Below are positions 26,907 through 35,592 of a DNA stretch of 64,000 bases, one piece after another. The notes beneath the pieces are model-generated. The model worked only from the letters and a program-made list of their open reading frames with translations, had not been told where the DNA came from and did no database searches. This stretch comes from JBAYIE01 sp041665785 (GTDB taxonomy: Bacteria; Bacteroidota; Bacteroidia; UKL13-3). The position numbers were made by a program, and so were the translations under genes. The DNA is taken from the NCBI GenBank assembly GCA_041665785.1, contig JBAYIE010000024.1, positions 1-64,000 on the forward strand, written 5' to 3'. Positions within the stretch are counted from its first letter, which is position 1, and the number at the start of each line of letters is the position of its first letter.

Positions 26907-28187
26907 TTACGCACGGCGCAATTCAAACACGGTAATTTCCGGCAAGATGCCAATACGTCCGGGATACCCCAGAAATCCGTAACCCCGGTTTACATAGATT
27001 TGCTGATTCTCCTCGCGGTATAAACCGGCCCAACGCGGATAGATGTATTTCGATGGGCTCCATTTGATGAAAGCATTCTCAATACCAAACTGAAATCCAT
27101 GTGTATGGCCTGCAAACATGGCATCGATCTCGGGATGATTTTTAGTCACCACGGAATCAAAATGCGACGGATCGTGCGAAAGTAAAAGTTGAACAGGTAC
27201 ATCCTGCAAACCTTTGGTGGCCTTTTCAATATCTCCGAATTTCTGGAAACGTCCTTTATCTCCCCAGTTCTCTACTCCTATCAGCGCAATTTGTTGTCCG
27301 CCTTTTTCGAGCAATACATGTTCATTGCGCAACAAGTTCCAACCCATATCGCGATGCACCTTTACCAGATCCTCCAGATTTTTGGCTTTATCTGCCGGAC
27401 TATCCCAGGTACGGTAATCTCCGTAATCGTGATTTCCAAAAATACTGTGTACCCCCATGGGCGCTTTTATCTGCGCAAAATGATCCATCAGATCATACGC
27501 CTCCTTGGTTTCACTGTTTACCAGATCACCGGTAAAAAATACCAGATCGGGTTTTTCAGCCATGGCCATTTGAATTCCGCGATGAACGGAATCTTTATCG
27601 AACAAACTTCCGGTATGGATATCGGAAAGCTGCACCACCTTCAATCCTTCGAATGCAAAAGGTAGGTTTTTTAAATACAAGGGAACACGGTGTACCTGAT
27701 AATCATATGCACCCCGTATAATGCCTTTCGACAAAACAACAAAAGGAACAGCACCGGCAATGGCTCCGGTTTGCGACAAAAATTTGGCACGCGAAATTTT
27801 ACTACTCCCCCCCTCTTCGACATCTTGCTTAACGGGTGTGTGCCGGATCATGGATGTGCTGGTTTTAATTGCCCAGCGTACCGCCCGTATGGCATCATCA
27901 ATCAGCAAAAAGATCATGGTGATGAACTTTGGAAAATACAATACAAAGGTGGCAGCCATGAAATAATAACGGAAGGTGGCATTGGTTTCAATGCTGGTAG
28001 ACAGGTTAAACAATAAGAACATGACAATTGTGAATACCGTAATACCGAAATATCCGCGTCGTACCCATAAGCGGAAGGACTGACTCTTATCCCGAATCAA
28101 CGTACGAAATGCCTGCCAGGAATAGATATCTATTACCAGAATAAACGCAATTACAGAAAGGAGTAATTTTATTTTAAATGCAAGCAT
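26907..28187 (-). CDS. Membrane-anchored metallophosphoesterase
   Basis: This is a 426-residue calcineurin-like phosphoesterase. The N-terminal 125 residues hold about three membrane helices. A further hydrophobic stretch follows SRAKFLSQTGAIAG (about 135-160), and the catalytic domain starts near residue 180. The metal-binding motifs are all seen in order: DIH, GDLVN, GNHDYG, a histidine in LLLSHDP and GHTHGFQFG. This resembles YkuE/YaeI-type enzymes that act on membrane-associated or lipid phosphates. The substrate is not determined. Its start lies 49 bases from the divergent ispE, with overlapping promoter-like boxes between them. Confidence 0.92.
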   Translation of the reverse strand: MLAFKIKLLLSVIAFILVIDIYSWQAFRTLIRDKSQSFRLWVRRGYFGITVFTIVMFLLFNLSTSIETNATFRYYFMAATFVLYFPKFITMIFLLIDDAIRAVRWAIKTSTSMIRHTPVKQDVEEGGSSKISRAKFLSQTGAIAGAVPFVVLSKGIIRGAYDYQVHRVPLYLKNLPFAFEGLKVVQLSDIHTGSLFDKDSVHRGIQMAMAEKPDLVFFTGDLVNSETKEAYDLMDHFAQIKAPMGVHSIFGNHDYGDYRTWDSPADKAKNLEDLVKVHRDMGWNLLRNEHVLLEKGGQQIALIGVENWGDKGRFQKFGDIEKATKGLQDVPVQLLLSHDPSHFDSVVTKNHPEIDAMFAGHTHGFQFGIENAFIKWSPSKYIYPRWAGLYREENQQIYVNRGYGFLGYPGRIGILPEITVFELRRA

Positions 28188-28206
28188 TATTTGTCGTTAG
28201 TTTTAT

Positions 28207-28227
28207 TGAATTTGCAGTGCAAAGGTA
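28207..28227. promoter_or_regulatory. Divergent promoter boxes between the metallophosphoesterase and ispE
   Basis: On the plus strand TGAATTTG (28207-28214) lies 22 bases before the ispE ATG. On the minus strand TACCTTTG (28220-28227), a perfect TAnnTTTG, lies 32 bases before the metallophosphoesterase ATG. The two transcripts would start within a few bases of each other. Confidence 0.45.
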
Positions 28228-28236
28228 GTTAGAATA

Positions 28237-29076
28237 ATGATCACATTCCCAAGCGCTAAAGTCAATTTAGGGTTAAACATTTACAATCAACGTCAGGATG
28301 GCTTTCACAACATGGAAACCATCATGTATCCCCTATTGTTTTCGGATATGCTTGAAATTATCCAAAATACAGATTGGAAAGAAGGAGAGGCTGTTTTTAC
28401 ACTATCGGGTTACGGTTTACCGGTTGAAGGTAATCTTCAGGAAAACCTGGTTTTCAGGGCCTATTCGTTGTTGAATGAGGTTTATAAACTTCCTCCGGTT
28501 CGTGCATGTTTGTACAAAAAAATTCCAATGGGTGCCGGTTTGGGTGGCGGTTCGAGCGATGCAGCATTCATGCTCAAACTACTGAACGTTAAGTTTGCAT
28601 TGGGCATTCAGGAACAAGAACTGGAAACTTATGCCTCGAAATTGGGGAGTGATTGTGCCTTCTTTATACGGAATAAACCGGTGTATATCTATGGAAAAGG
28701 CCATGAACTGGAAAGCATAGAATTCTCATTGCAGGGATGGTATATGGTATTGTTGAATCCGGGCATTCATTCAAGTACAGCGGAAGCTTATCAGGGAGTG
28801 AAAAAGAAAGAAATATATGATCCTAACAATTCCGTGAAAGCTATCATTCAACAACCGGTTGCAATGTGGAAGGATAAACTTTATAATCAATTTGAACCTT
28901 CGGTATTTGCCCGATATCCAGAGTTGGAAACGATAAAGTCGGCACTTTATCAAGCGGGTGCTACATATGCATCCATGAGCGGTAGCGGTTCTTCGTTATT
29001 CGGATTGTTTACATCTCCTCCCAAATTAACTGCATCACTACAGGAGAAAATGGTATATCAAGGTTGGCTAAGTTGA
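28237..29076 (+). CDS. ispE: 4-diphosphocytidyl-2-C-methyl-D-erythritol kinase IspE
   Basis: This 279-residue GHMP kinase phosphorylates CDP-methylerythritol in the non-mevalonate isoprenoid pathway. Lys8 lies in SAKVNLGL, and the ATP-binding glycine-rich loop PMGAGLGGGSSDAA is at 97-110. A C-terminal SGSGSSLFG motif completes the GHMP signature. It is the only isoprenoid gene in the window, so it is dispersed from the rest of the pathway. Lipid carrier made from its product is used by UppP and the penicillin-binding protein encoded nearby. Confidence 0.97.
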   Translation: MITFPSAKVNLGLNIYNQRQDGFHNMETIMYPLLFSDMLEIIQNTDWKEGEAVFTLSGYGLPVEGNLQENLVFRAYSLLNEVYKLPPVRACLYKKIPMGAGLGGGSSDAAFMLKLLNVKFALGIQEQELETYASKLGSDCAFFIRNKPVYIYGKGHELESIEFSLQGWYMVLLNPGIHSSTAEAYQGVKKKEIYDPNNSVKAIIQQPVAMWKDKLYNQFEPSVFARYPELETIKSALYQAGATYASMSGSGSSLFGLFTSPPKLTASLQEKMVYQGWLS

Positions 29077-29084
29077 TTGATGAG

Positions 29085-29212
29085 GAGCAGCGTTGCGGCT
29101 CTTGCATGTTATTTAGGTGGAGACGCGTTGCGGGTTATGGAGGAAGAACCGCCTTGCGGTTCTGAGTGAGTTGTCATCCGATACTTATTGAGGAGGAACT
29201 GCGTTGCAGTTC
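29085..29212. repeat. Three tandem 17-base hairpins with compensatory changes
   Basis: Three hairpins with 7-bp stems and 3-base loops lie at 29085-29101 (GAGCAGC gtt GCGGCTC, one mismatch), 29146-29162 (GAACCGC ctt GCGGTTC) and 29196-29212 (GAACTGC gtt GCAGTTC). The second and third are perfect, and they differ from each other by a paired change in the stem. Each is preceded by GAGGA or GAGGAG words. They lie between the ispE stop and the valS stop. Confidence 0.7.
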
Positions 29213-29280
29213 GGCGAAAGTTTCAACCAACTACACTTTGGTATTTTTCCACCGAAGACTTATCAAAGGTGCGCATTCAT

Positions 29281-29304
29281 CCGCCGTAGCTTTAGCGAAG
29301 GAGG
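29281..29304. repeat. Short dispersed hairpin repeat, copy 2
   Basis: CCGCCGTAGC-TTTA-GCGAAGGAGG forms an imperfect hairpin with G-A mismatches. It is the same family as 20764-20791 and 35500-35523, and lies 7 bases from the valS stop codon. Confidence 0.65.
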
Positions 29305-29310
29305 ACACAA

Positions 29311-31959
29311 TCACATAATGCCATTCAGACTTCCTCTCAGTACTTCAATCTTTGCTTCGGCATCGGACTTTTTCTGCCTTTCTTTATCGATCAGTTCAGG
29401 TTTTGCATTGGCAACAAATTTCTCGTTACTCAGTTTGGCTGTAACTGATTTTAAGAATCCTTCGAGGTATCCGATTTCCTTTTCAATTTTTGCTTTCTCG
29501 GCAACCGGATCAATGGTTTGTTCTAAAAAAACATAAACTTCATCGGTATGAACAGGTATTAGTTGTGCCCCTTCCTGTTTCTCATTTACCATGGTAATTT
29601 GTTTGGTATTGGCCAGTTTGCGGATTAAAAATTCGTACGGTTTATAGCTTTCAGGATTGCTGGTTTTAATAGCAATTTCAAACGACTCTTTCGGGCTTAT
29701 TCCTTTGGCGTTGCGCAGATTCCGGATTTGCGAAATGATTTCAAAAACCCGACTCAAATCTGGTGCATGTTTGTTTGTATTTACCTGCGGATAAGTTGCA
29801 ATGCATATTGAATCGCCTTCATTGCGTGGCCTTAGTTGCTGCCAGATTTCTTCGGTAATAAAAGGCATAAACGGATGCAATACCTTCATCAGGTTTTCGA
29901 AATGCGCAATCGTAGCATCGTAAGCCGATTGATGGATGGGTTGTCCGTATTCGGGTTTAATCATCTCTAGGTACCACGCACAAAAATCATCCCAGATCAA
30001 TTTATACACTTGCATTAATGCTTCACTCAATTTGTAATCACGGCACTTGCTTTCTACATCTTGCAACACTTCATTGAAGCGTGCCGAGAACCATGCATGG
30101 CTGTTGGCATCAGCCTCACGAATGGTATCGCTTACGGCTTCATCCGGTTGTACCTGCCATCCTTTTACCAAACGAAATGCGTTCCAAATTTTATTGCCAA
30201 AGTTCCGGCCCTGCTCAACTTGTGTTTCATCGAATAAAATATCATTGCCGGCCGGAGAACACAAGAGCATACCCATACGTACCCCATCTGCACCAAATCG
30301 TTCAATGAGTTCTAACGGATCTGGTGAATTACCCAGGGATTTGCTCATTTTACGACGTTGTTTGTCGCGAACAATTCCGGTATAATACACATGGCTGAAG
30401 GGCTTTTGTCCCATCCATTCGTATCCGGCCATGATCATGCGAGCTACCCAAAAGAACATGATTTCAGGTGCTGTTACCAGATCGTTGGTTGGATAATAAT
30501 ACCGGATATCGGCATTGTCTTTTTGCTTAAAACCATCGAATACACTGATAGGCCATAACCACGACGAAAACCAGGTATCAAGTACATCTTCATCCTGATG
30601 CAATTCACCGGGCTTGAAATTTTTATTTTGTGTTTCGAAATGTGCAATGGCTTCGGTTTCTGATTTAGCCACCGCAAAGGTTCCATCAGGTGCATACCAT
30701 GCCGGAATGCGTTGTCCCCACCACAACTGACGGCTGATACACCAGTCCTTAATATTTTCAATCCAATGTCTGTAGGTATTCTTCAAATTGGCCGGATGAA
30801 ACTGAATCTCATCGTTCATTACTGCATCCAACACCTGCGGATTGCGTTCCAGAAATTTCTTCATGTCAACCCACCATTGCAAGGTCAGGCGTGGTTCAAT
30901 CACTGCACCCGTACGTTCGCTGGTACCAACCTGATTTTTATATTCTTCTACCTTGAGCAAATGACCGGCTTCTTCGAGATCCAGTGCTATCTGCTTTCTC
31001 ACGGCAAACCGATCCTTACCGATATATCTTGAATCTTCGGCCTTCTCATTTAAAAATCCTTCTTCTGTTAGTATATCAATTACAGGTAATCCGTATTTAC
31101 GTCCCAGTTCGTAATCGTTTTTATCGTGGGCCGGTGTTACTTTCAGGCATCCGGTACCAAAATCAAGGGCTACATATTCGTCGGCAATAATTGGAATTTC
31201 ACGGTTGATAAAAGGTACCAAGGCAGTTTTTCCAACCAGATGACGGAACCGCTCATCGGTCGGGTTAACACAAATGGCCGTATCGGCTAAAATGGTTTCA
31301 GGACGTGTAGTTGCAATGGTTACAAACTCTCCCGGTTGACCCTTTAGCGCATACTGAATATAATACAGTTTACTGTTTACATCTTTAAAAATCACCTCTT
31401 CATCGCTGAGCGCTGTTTTGCCCTGAGGATCCCAGTTCACCATGCGCAATTCACGGTAAATAAGTCCTTTCTTATACAAATCAATAAACACTTCAATAAC
31501 CGCTTCACTCAACGACTCTTCCATGGTAAACCGGGTACGATCCCAATCACAACCGGCACCCAGCTTCTTCAATTGTTCGAGTATAATGCCGCCGTATTTT
31601 TCTTTCCATTCCCATGCATATTGCAAAAATGCTTCGCGCGATAAATCCGACTTTTTAATACCGCGTTCGCGCAGCATCTGCACCACCTTTGCTTCTGTAG
31701 CAATGCTGGCATGATCGGTTCCCGGCACCCAGCAGGCATTTTTACCCTGCATGCGTGCCCTGCGCGTTAAAACATCCTGTATGGTATTGTTGAGCATATG
31801 ACCCATATGCAAAACCCCGGTTACATTGGGTGGAGGAATCACAATGGTGAATGGCTCACGTTGATCGGGTTCACTATGGAAATAGCGGTTTTTAAGCCAA
31901 TAGGCATACCACTTGTTTTCGAAATCCAGGGGCTGATAGGTTTTTGCTAATTCGGTCAT
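29311..31959 (-). CDS. valS: Valine--tRNA ligase
   Basis: This 882-residue class I aminoacyl-tRNA synthetase charges tRNA-Val. The HIGH motif appears as VLHMGHML in PPPNVTGVLHMGHM near residues 43-56. The KMSKS motif is in RRKMSKSLGN. An editing domain (about 200-345) and a C-terminal coiled-coil arm (about 815-882, FLEQTIDP onward) are present. Length fits the family. It is monocistronic, with no clear terminator at its 3' end, where the hairpin repeats lie instead. Confidence 0.97.
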   Translation of the reverse strand: MTELAKTYQPLDFENKWYAYWLKNRYFHSEPDQREPFTIVIPPPNVTGVLHMGHMLNNTIQDVLTRRARMQGKNACWVPGTDHASIATEAKVVQMLRERGIKKSDLSREAFLQYAWEWKEKYGGIILEQLKKLGAGCDWDRTRFTMEESLSEAVIEVFIDLYKKGLIYRELRMVNWDPQGKTALSDEEVIFKDVNSKLYYIQYALKGQPGEFVTIATTRPETILADTAICVNPTDERFRHLVGKTALVPFINREIPIIADEYVALDFGTGCLKVTPAHDKNDYELGRKYGLPVIDILTEEGFLNEKAEDSRYIGKDRFAVRKQIALDLEEAGHLLKVEEYKNQVGTSERTGAVIEPRLTLQWWVDMKKFLERNPQVLDAVMNDEIQFHPANLKNTYRHWIENIKDWCISRQLWWGQRIPAWYAPDGTFAVAKSETEAIAHFETQNKNFKPGELHQDEDVLDTWFSSWLWPISVFDGFKQKDNADIRYYYPTNDLVTAPEIMFFWVARMIMAGYEWMGQKPFSHVYYTGIVRDKQRRKMSKSLGNSPDPLELIERFGADGVRMGMLLCSPAGNDILFDETQVEQGRNFGNKIWNAFRLVKGWQVQPDEAVSDTIREADANSHAWFSARFNEVLQDVESKCRDYKLSEALMQVYKLIWDDFCAWYLEMIKPEYGQPIHQSAYDATIAHFENLMKVLHPFMPFITEEIWQQLRPRNEGDSICIATYPQVNTNKHAPDLSRVFEIISQIRNLRNAKGISPKESFEIAIKTSNPESYKPYEFLIRKLANTKQITMVNEKQEGAQLIPVHTDEVYVFLEQTIDPVAEKAKIEKEIGYLEGFLKSVTAKLSNEKFVANAKPELIDKERQKKSDAEAKIEVLRGSLNGIM

Positions 31960-32061
31960 AAATGCTGCGTATCGTTCTGTTTCTTCGTTTTAATCTGACT
32001 GCTAAAATACTGTTTCTGTTTGTTTATTATTTAAGCCGTTATGTGAAACCGGCGAAAAATA

Positions 32062-32094
32062 AAAAGCCCCGACCTTATGCAGATCAGGGCTTTT
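32062..32094 (-). terminator. Rho-independent terminator of the rpsP-rimM-trmD-rplS operon
   Basis: The stem AAAAGCCC/GGGCTTTT is extended by partial pairing inside. On the minus strand it follows the rplS stop by 16 bases and ends in TTTTTATTTTT. Confidence 0.8.
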
Positions 32095-32110
32095 CAATCT
32101 TATGAGAAGA

Positions 32111-32470
32111 TTAACCTCTTCTTTCTTTAATCTTGGCAGCTTTTCCTTTTGCTTCGCGTAGATAAAAGAGGCGGGCCCTGCGCACTTTACCACGTCCGAC
32201 CACTTCAATTTTATCAATGTTCTGGCTGTAGAGTGGAAAAATACGCTCCACACCTACACCGTTGGAAATTTTACGAACTGTAAAAGTTGCACCGGTTCCG
32301 GCAGCATTACGGCGTTGGATTACAACACCCTGATATTGCTGGATACGTTCTTTGGTACCTTCTTTGATTTTATAAAATATGTTTACGGTATCACCGGCTC
32401 TGAATTCCGGAATTGTTTTTCCGCTGGTGAATTCCGACTCTACTAATTTGATTGCTTCTACAGCCTTCAT
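32111..32470 (-). CDS. rplS: 50S ribosomal protein bL19
   Basis: This 119-residue protein lies at the 30S-50S interface. Family signatures are FRAGDTVNIFYKIKEG and YQGVVIQRRNAAG. It is the last gene of rpsP-rimM-trmD-rplS, 70 bases after trmD, with a terminator downstream. The C-terminus is lysine/arginine-rich, as expected. Confidence 0.97.
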   Translation of the reverse strand: MKAVEAIKLVESEFTSGKTIPEFRAGDTVNIFYKIKEGTKERIQQYQGVVIQRRNAAGTGATFTVRKISNGVGVERIFPLYSQNIDKIEVVGRGKVRRARLFYLREAKGKAAKIKERRG

Positions 32471-32540
32471 GACGCTATGCTTTAAATGGAGTGCAAAAAT
32501 AGGATTTTCAAGTCTAAAAGCAAAAATTGTTTCTAAATAA

Positions 32541-33215
32541 TTACTTCATCAGGTCGGGGCGACGCTTTTCGGTACGCAACAAACTCTGCTCATGCCGCCA
32601 TTCATCAATTTTGGCCTGATGTCCGCTCAGCAATATTTCGGGTACTTCCCAGCCTTTATAATTAGCCGGACGTGTATAAACAGGCGGGCTGATCAGATCG
32701 TCCTGAAACGAGTCACTCAAGGCTGAAGTTTCATCTCCCAAAACGCCGGGAATCAGGCGCACCAGCGTATCAACAACTACTGCTGCAGCTAACTCACCTC
32801 CCGATAAAACATAGTTACCAATTGAAATTTCACGGGTTATCAGGTGTTCACGCACGCGTTCATCCACCCCTTTATAATGACCGCAAAGAAATAAAAGATT
32901 GTTTTTGGTTGATAATTGATTGGCCAGTTTCTGATCCAGCATTTCACCGTCGGGACTCAGGTAAATCACTTCATCGTATTCCCTTTTTTCGGTCAAGGAA
33001 GCAATGGCTTTATCAATGGGTTCCACCTGCATTACCATTCCGGCACCACCACCAAATGGATAATCGTCGATCGATCTGTACTTATTTGTGCTGAATTCCC
33101 GCAGATCATGCAGGCCGATTTCTACCAGTCCTTTTTCAATAGCCCTTTTAATAATGGACTCGCTGAAGGGGCCCTGGAACATTTGCGGAAACAAAGTTAG
33201 AATATCAATCTGCAT
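32541..33215 (-). CDS. trmD: tRNA (guanine-N1)-methyltransferase TrmD
   Basis: This 224-residue SPOUT-class enzyme methylates G37 in tRNAs with a G36, preventing +1 frameshifting. The trefoil-knot S-adenosylmethionine site is seen in SIGNYVLSGGELAA and the GGGAGMVMQ segment. A C-terminal domain has SPPVYTRP. It begins 2 bases after rimM ends, in the conserved operon. Confidence 0.97.
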   Translation of the reverse strand: MQIDILTLFPQMFQGPFSESIIKRAIEKGLVEIGLHDLREFSTNKYRSIDDYPFGGGAGMVMQVEPIDKAIASLTEKREYDEVIYLSPDGEMLDQKLANQLSTKNNLLFLCGHYKGVDERVREHLITREISIGNYVLSGGELAAAVVVDTLVRLIPGVLGDETSALSDSFQDDLISPPVYTRPANYKGWEVPEILLSGHQAKIDEWRHEQSLLRTEKRRPDLMK

Positions 33216-33217
33216 GG

Positions 33218-33724
33218 TTATTCTATTTCGAGAAATCCATCGGGAAGATCGAGGGTTATACTTTGTGCATCATCATCAATTTCCTGAATAAATGCATCCA
33301 CATACGGAATCAGGAATTCCTTTCCCTCCTTTATTGCCTGAATCATCCATTGGCCGGGCATTTCTTCCAGGCCTTGCACTATTCCAATCTCTCCGTGTTT
33401 GATGTCTATCAACCGGTACCCCGTAAGATCATCTTCACGCGATGATGTTTTTCGTCCACGACCGGCCGGAGTTAAGACATCCTGTCCTTCAAGTAATTGC
33501 GCCATTTCCGGCGAGTCGATGCCCCGAAGTTTAACAATGGGTTGGTCTGCAGTGCCCGAATGGCGTTCAACAAAAAAAGGAACGGGCTTTCCCTGAAATT
33601 CAAGAAAAGCCCATTCGTTTAAAGGAATCTTTTTATCCAGGTTGAATTTTACTTCGCCCCGGGTTCCGTGAATTTTAATAACTGAACCAACACTGATGAA
33701 ATCTTTTCGGTTAACCGACTTCAT
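33218..33724 (-). CDS. rimM: 16S rRNA processing protein RimM
   Basis: This 168-residue protein helps mature the 30S head and binds uS19. The N-terminal RimM domain begins GSVIKIHGTRGEVKF, and a PRC-barrel follows (about 100-168) with IGIVQGLEEMPGQ. It sits between rpsP and trmD with gaps of 11 and 2 bases, so co-transcription and possible coupling are likely. Confidence 0.95.
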   Translation of the reverse strand: MKSVNRKDFISVGSVIKIHGTRGEVKFNLDKKIPLNEWAFLEFQGKPVPFFVERHSGTADQPIVKLRGIDSPEMAQLLEGQDVLTPAGRGRKTSSREDDLTGYRLIDIKHGEIGIVQGLEEMPGQWMIQAIKEGKEFLIPYVDAFIQEIDDDAQSITLDLPDGFLEIE

Positions 33725-33735
33725 CGCGTAGCTGC

Positions 33736-34401
33736 TTACTCAGTCGGTTTTTCGGTCGACTCAGCTGCTGGTGCTTCTGTTTCGGCTACCGGAGTTTCTT
33801 CAACTGCTGGTGCTTCTGCTTTTACAACCGGTGCTTCTTCAACTACCGGAGTTTCAACTACGGCAACAGGAGTTTCCTCTGCGGCCGGGGTTTCAACTTC
33901 TGCAACAACTTCGGGTTGAGCCGGAACTTTAGCAGCTTCTTCAGCCGCAAGTTTTTCAGCTAACTTCTGAGCACGGGCTTCTTTTACTTTACTCTCAAGA
34001 GAAAGTGCAGCAGCGCGTTTTTCGGCCAATGTTTGCTTGTGGGTTTCGGTGTGTGTTACCACTTTTTGTTCTTTAGCGGCGATCCAGGCTGCATACGTTG
34101 CATCTGCCTGTTCCTGGGTCATGGCTCCTTTACGTACTCCACCTTGCAGGTGATGCTTGAACAGAACGCCTTTGTAAGAAAGAATCGCGCGACATGTATC
34201 GGTAGGCTGTGCGCCTTTTCCGAGCCATTCTGCGGCCTTCTCGACATTCAACTCAATGGTTGCGGGAACGGTTTGCGGTTTATAGTAACCAATGTTCTCA
34301 ATGAACTTACCATCCCTCGGAGCACGTGAATCCGCCACCACTATGTGGTAATAAGGTGCTTTTTTGCGTCCTTGACGCTGTAATCTGATTTTTACTGACA
34401 T
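33736..34401 (-). CDS. rpsP: 30S ribosomal protein bS16 with long C-terminal extension
   Basis: This is a 221-residue form of bS16, against about 80-90 residues in most bacteria. The conserved core (1-80) begins MSVKIRLQRQGRKKAPYYHI. A helical, lysine/alanine-rich region follows (about 95-150), then a tail of about 70 residues made of repeated P/V/E/A words such as VEETPV and VEEAPV. Bacteroidota bS16 proteins commonly carry extensions; the acidic repeat tail is variable. The start is the ATG at 34401, because the family N-terminus begins there. It is first in the operon and follows a TTTG-N19-GATCTTTG promoter-like site. Confidence 0.95.
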   Translation of the reverse strand: MSVKIRLQRQGRKKAPYYHIVVADSRAPRDGKFIENIGYYKPQTVPATIELNVEKAAEWLGKGAQPTDTCRAILSYKGVLFKHHLQGGVRKGAMTQEQADATYAAWIAAKEQKVVTHTETHKQTLAEKRAAALSLESKVKEARAQKLAEKLAAEEAAKVPAQPEVVAEVETPAAEETPVAVVETPVVEEAPVVKAEAPAVEETPVAETEAPAAESTEKPTE

Positions 34402-34444
34402 ATTTGTTATGTTAATCCACCGGGTCTCCATTTCCGGTGGGCGG

Positions 34445-34475
34445 CAAAGATCAAAAAATAATCTCAATTTTCAAA
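34445..34475 (-). promoter_or_regulatory. Putative promoter of the rpsP operon (TTTG-N19-GATCTTTG)
   Basis: On the minus strand TTTG (34475-34472) and GATCTTTG (34452-34445) are 19 bases apart, one mismatch from the consensus. The 5' leader to the rpsP ATG would be about 35 bases. Confidence 0.5.
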
Positions 34476-34534
34476 ATGAAAGGGAATTCATGTATTTTTC
34501 TATAAATTACCCTTTCAATTAAGCCGTTCATCTT

Positions 34535-35191
34535 ATGTGCAGAAACTTCTGTTTCCTTTTACTGATCAGCTTCGCCTCCCTGGCGCATGCCCAAAACCAA
34601 CTGGCAGTAAATTATACCCCGAAAAGCAATGCTTCAATGACCTGGGACAAAGAACGGGATTTCAAACCCAAACCCATCAGTTATACTGCATTGGGGTATC
34701 TTGCCCCGTTGCATATGAACGATATTGTTATTGGAGGTACATCAAGTGTTTACAAACGTTTTGGTACTTTTCTATCCTATAAAGCCGGCATCAAAAACTG
34801 GATGATGCCTGAAGGTACCAAGGGCGATATCACCTATAAAAATGTAAAGGATAATAACTGGACCATTACACCCAATACGCAAAAAGTGGTGACTTTTATG
34901 CTCAGCGGTGGCCTGGCCTTTTCCATCTGGAAGAAAATGCCCATTTATATTGGCGTTGGTGCCACACGCTACCGCGAGTTTTTTGAATATATCGACCCGT
35001 TTGACGGAGTTGCCAAATGGAATGTAAATACAGATAAGACCGGATTTCAACTCAATTATACCGGTGGATTTATGGTTCCTCTATTCAGCCGGGTAATTTT
35101 AAACGTAGGGTACGACCACAATCCGCAAAGTATTTTTATTGGTATAGGTGTCCGCAGCAAAGAAGCTTATGATGATATTGATGAATGGTAG
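34535..35191 (+). CDS. Predicted outer-membrane beta-strand protein, function unknown
   Basis: This is a 218-residue exported protein with signal peptide MCRNFCFLLLISFASLAHAQ. The mature part is rich in alternating hydrophobic/aromatic strands ending in an aromatic-acidic tail (DDIDEW). Glycine-rich strand segments such as GGLAFSIW and IYIGVGATRY suggest a small membrane beta-barrel. I do not recognise a family. It stands alone, divergent from the rpsP operon, with an AT-rich repeat array after its stop. Confidence 0.65.
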   Translation: MCRNFCFLLLISFASLAHAQNQLAVNYTPKSNASMTWDKERDFKPKPISYTALGYLAPLHMNDIVIGGTSSVYKRFGTFLSYKAGIKNWMMPEGTKGDITYKNVKDNNWTITPNTQKVVTFMLSGGLAFSIWKKMPIYIGVGATRYREFFEYIDPFDGVAKWNVNTDKTGFQLNYTGGFMVPLFSRVILNVGYDHNPQSIFIGIGVRSKEAYDDIDEW

Positions 35192-35259
35192 GTTGAAATG
35201 AAAAATTAAAAATGAAGAATTAAGAATGCGTTGCCTGACCTTAGCGACGAAGGGACAGG

Positions 35260-35460
35260 TCTCGAATTTCGAAGTACGGATTACGAAGTACGAAGTAGCT
35301 CACCAGAAAATTGATACTTATTACTGAATAACCAATAACCTAATAACAATTAACTAATAACAAAGTACGAAGTAGCTAACCAGAAAATTGATTCTAATAA
35401 CAGAATAACCAATTACGAATTACGAAGTACAAATTACGAATTAGCTCACCAAAGGATTTA
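35260..35460. repeat. AT-rich dispersed repeat array, inverted orientation
   Basis: Words such as GAAGTACGAAGTAGCTCACC and AATAACCAATAACC are the complement of those at 1-173. AGCTCACCAGAAAATTGAT or its variants occur two to three times here, matching ATCAATCTTCTGGTGAGCT there. Confidence 0.75.
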
Positions 35461-35499
35461 TCCCAGATGGAGAACTCTCAATTATAAATTTACATTTAT

Positions 35500-35523
35500 C
35501 CGCCGAAGCATTTGCGTAGGTGG
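35500..35523. repeat. Short dispersed hairpin repeat, copy 3
   Basis: CCGCCGAAGC-ATTT-GCGTAGGTGG has the same layout as 29281-29304, with an A-T pair in the stem where the other copy has T-A. Confidence 0.65.
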
Positions 35524-35592
35524 ACTTAATTCCCCCAAAGCCTAAGTGTACCGCAATAACCATTAACTCAATAACCAATAACCACTAACCAC

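Larger units (their letters stand above)
35192..35592. other. Repeat-filled intergenic region
   Basis: These 401 bases contain no gene. An AAAATTAAAAATGAAGAATT-type AT-rich word set (about 35200-35230) is followed by the AT-rich repeat array (35260-35460, opposite orientation to that at 1-173) and a dispersed hairpin (35500-35523). Confidence 0.75.
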
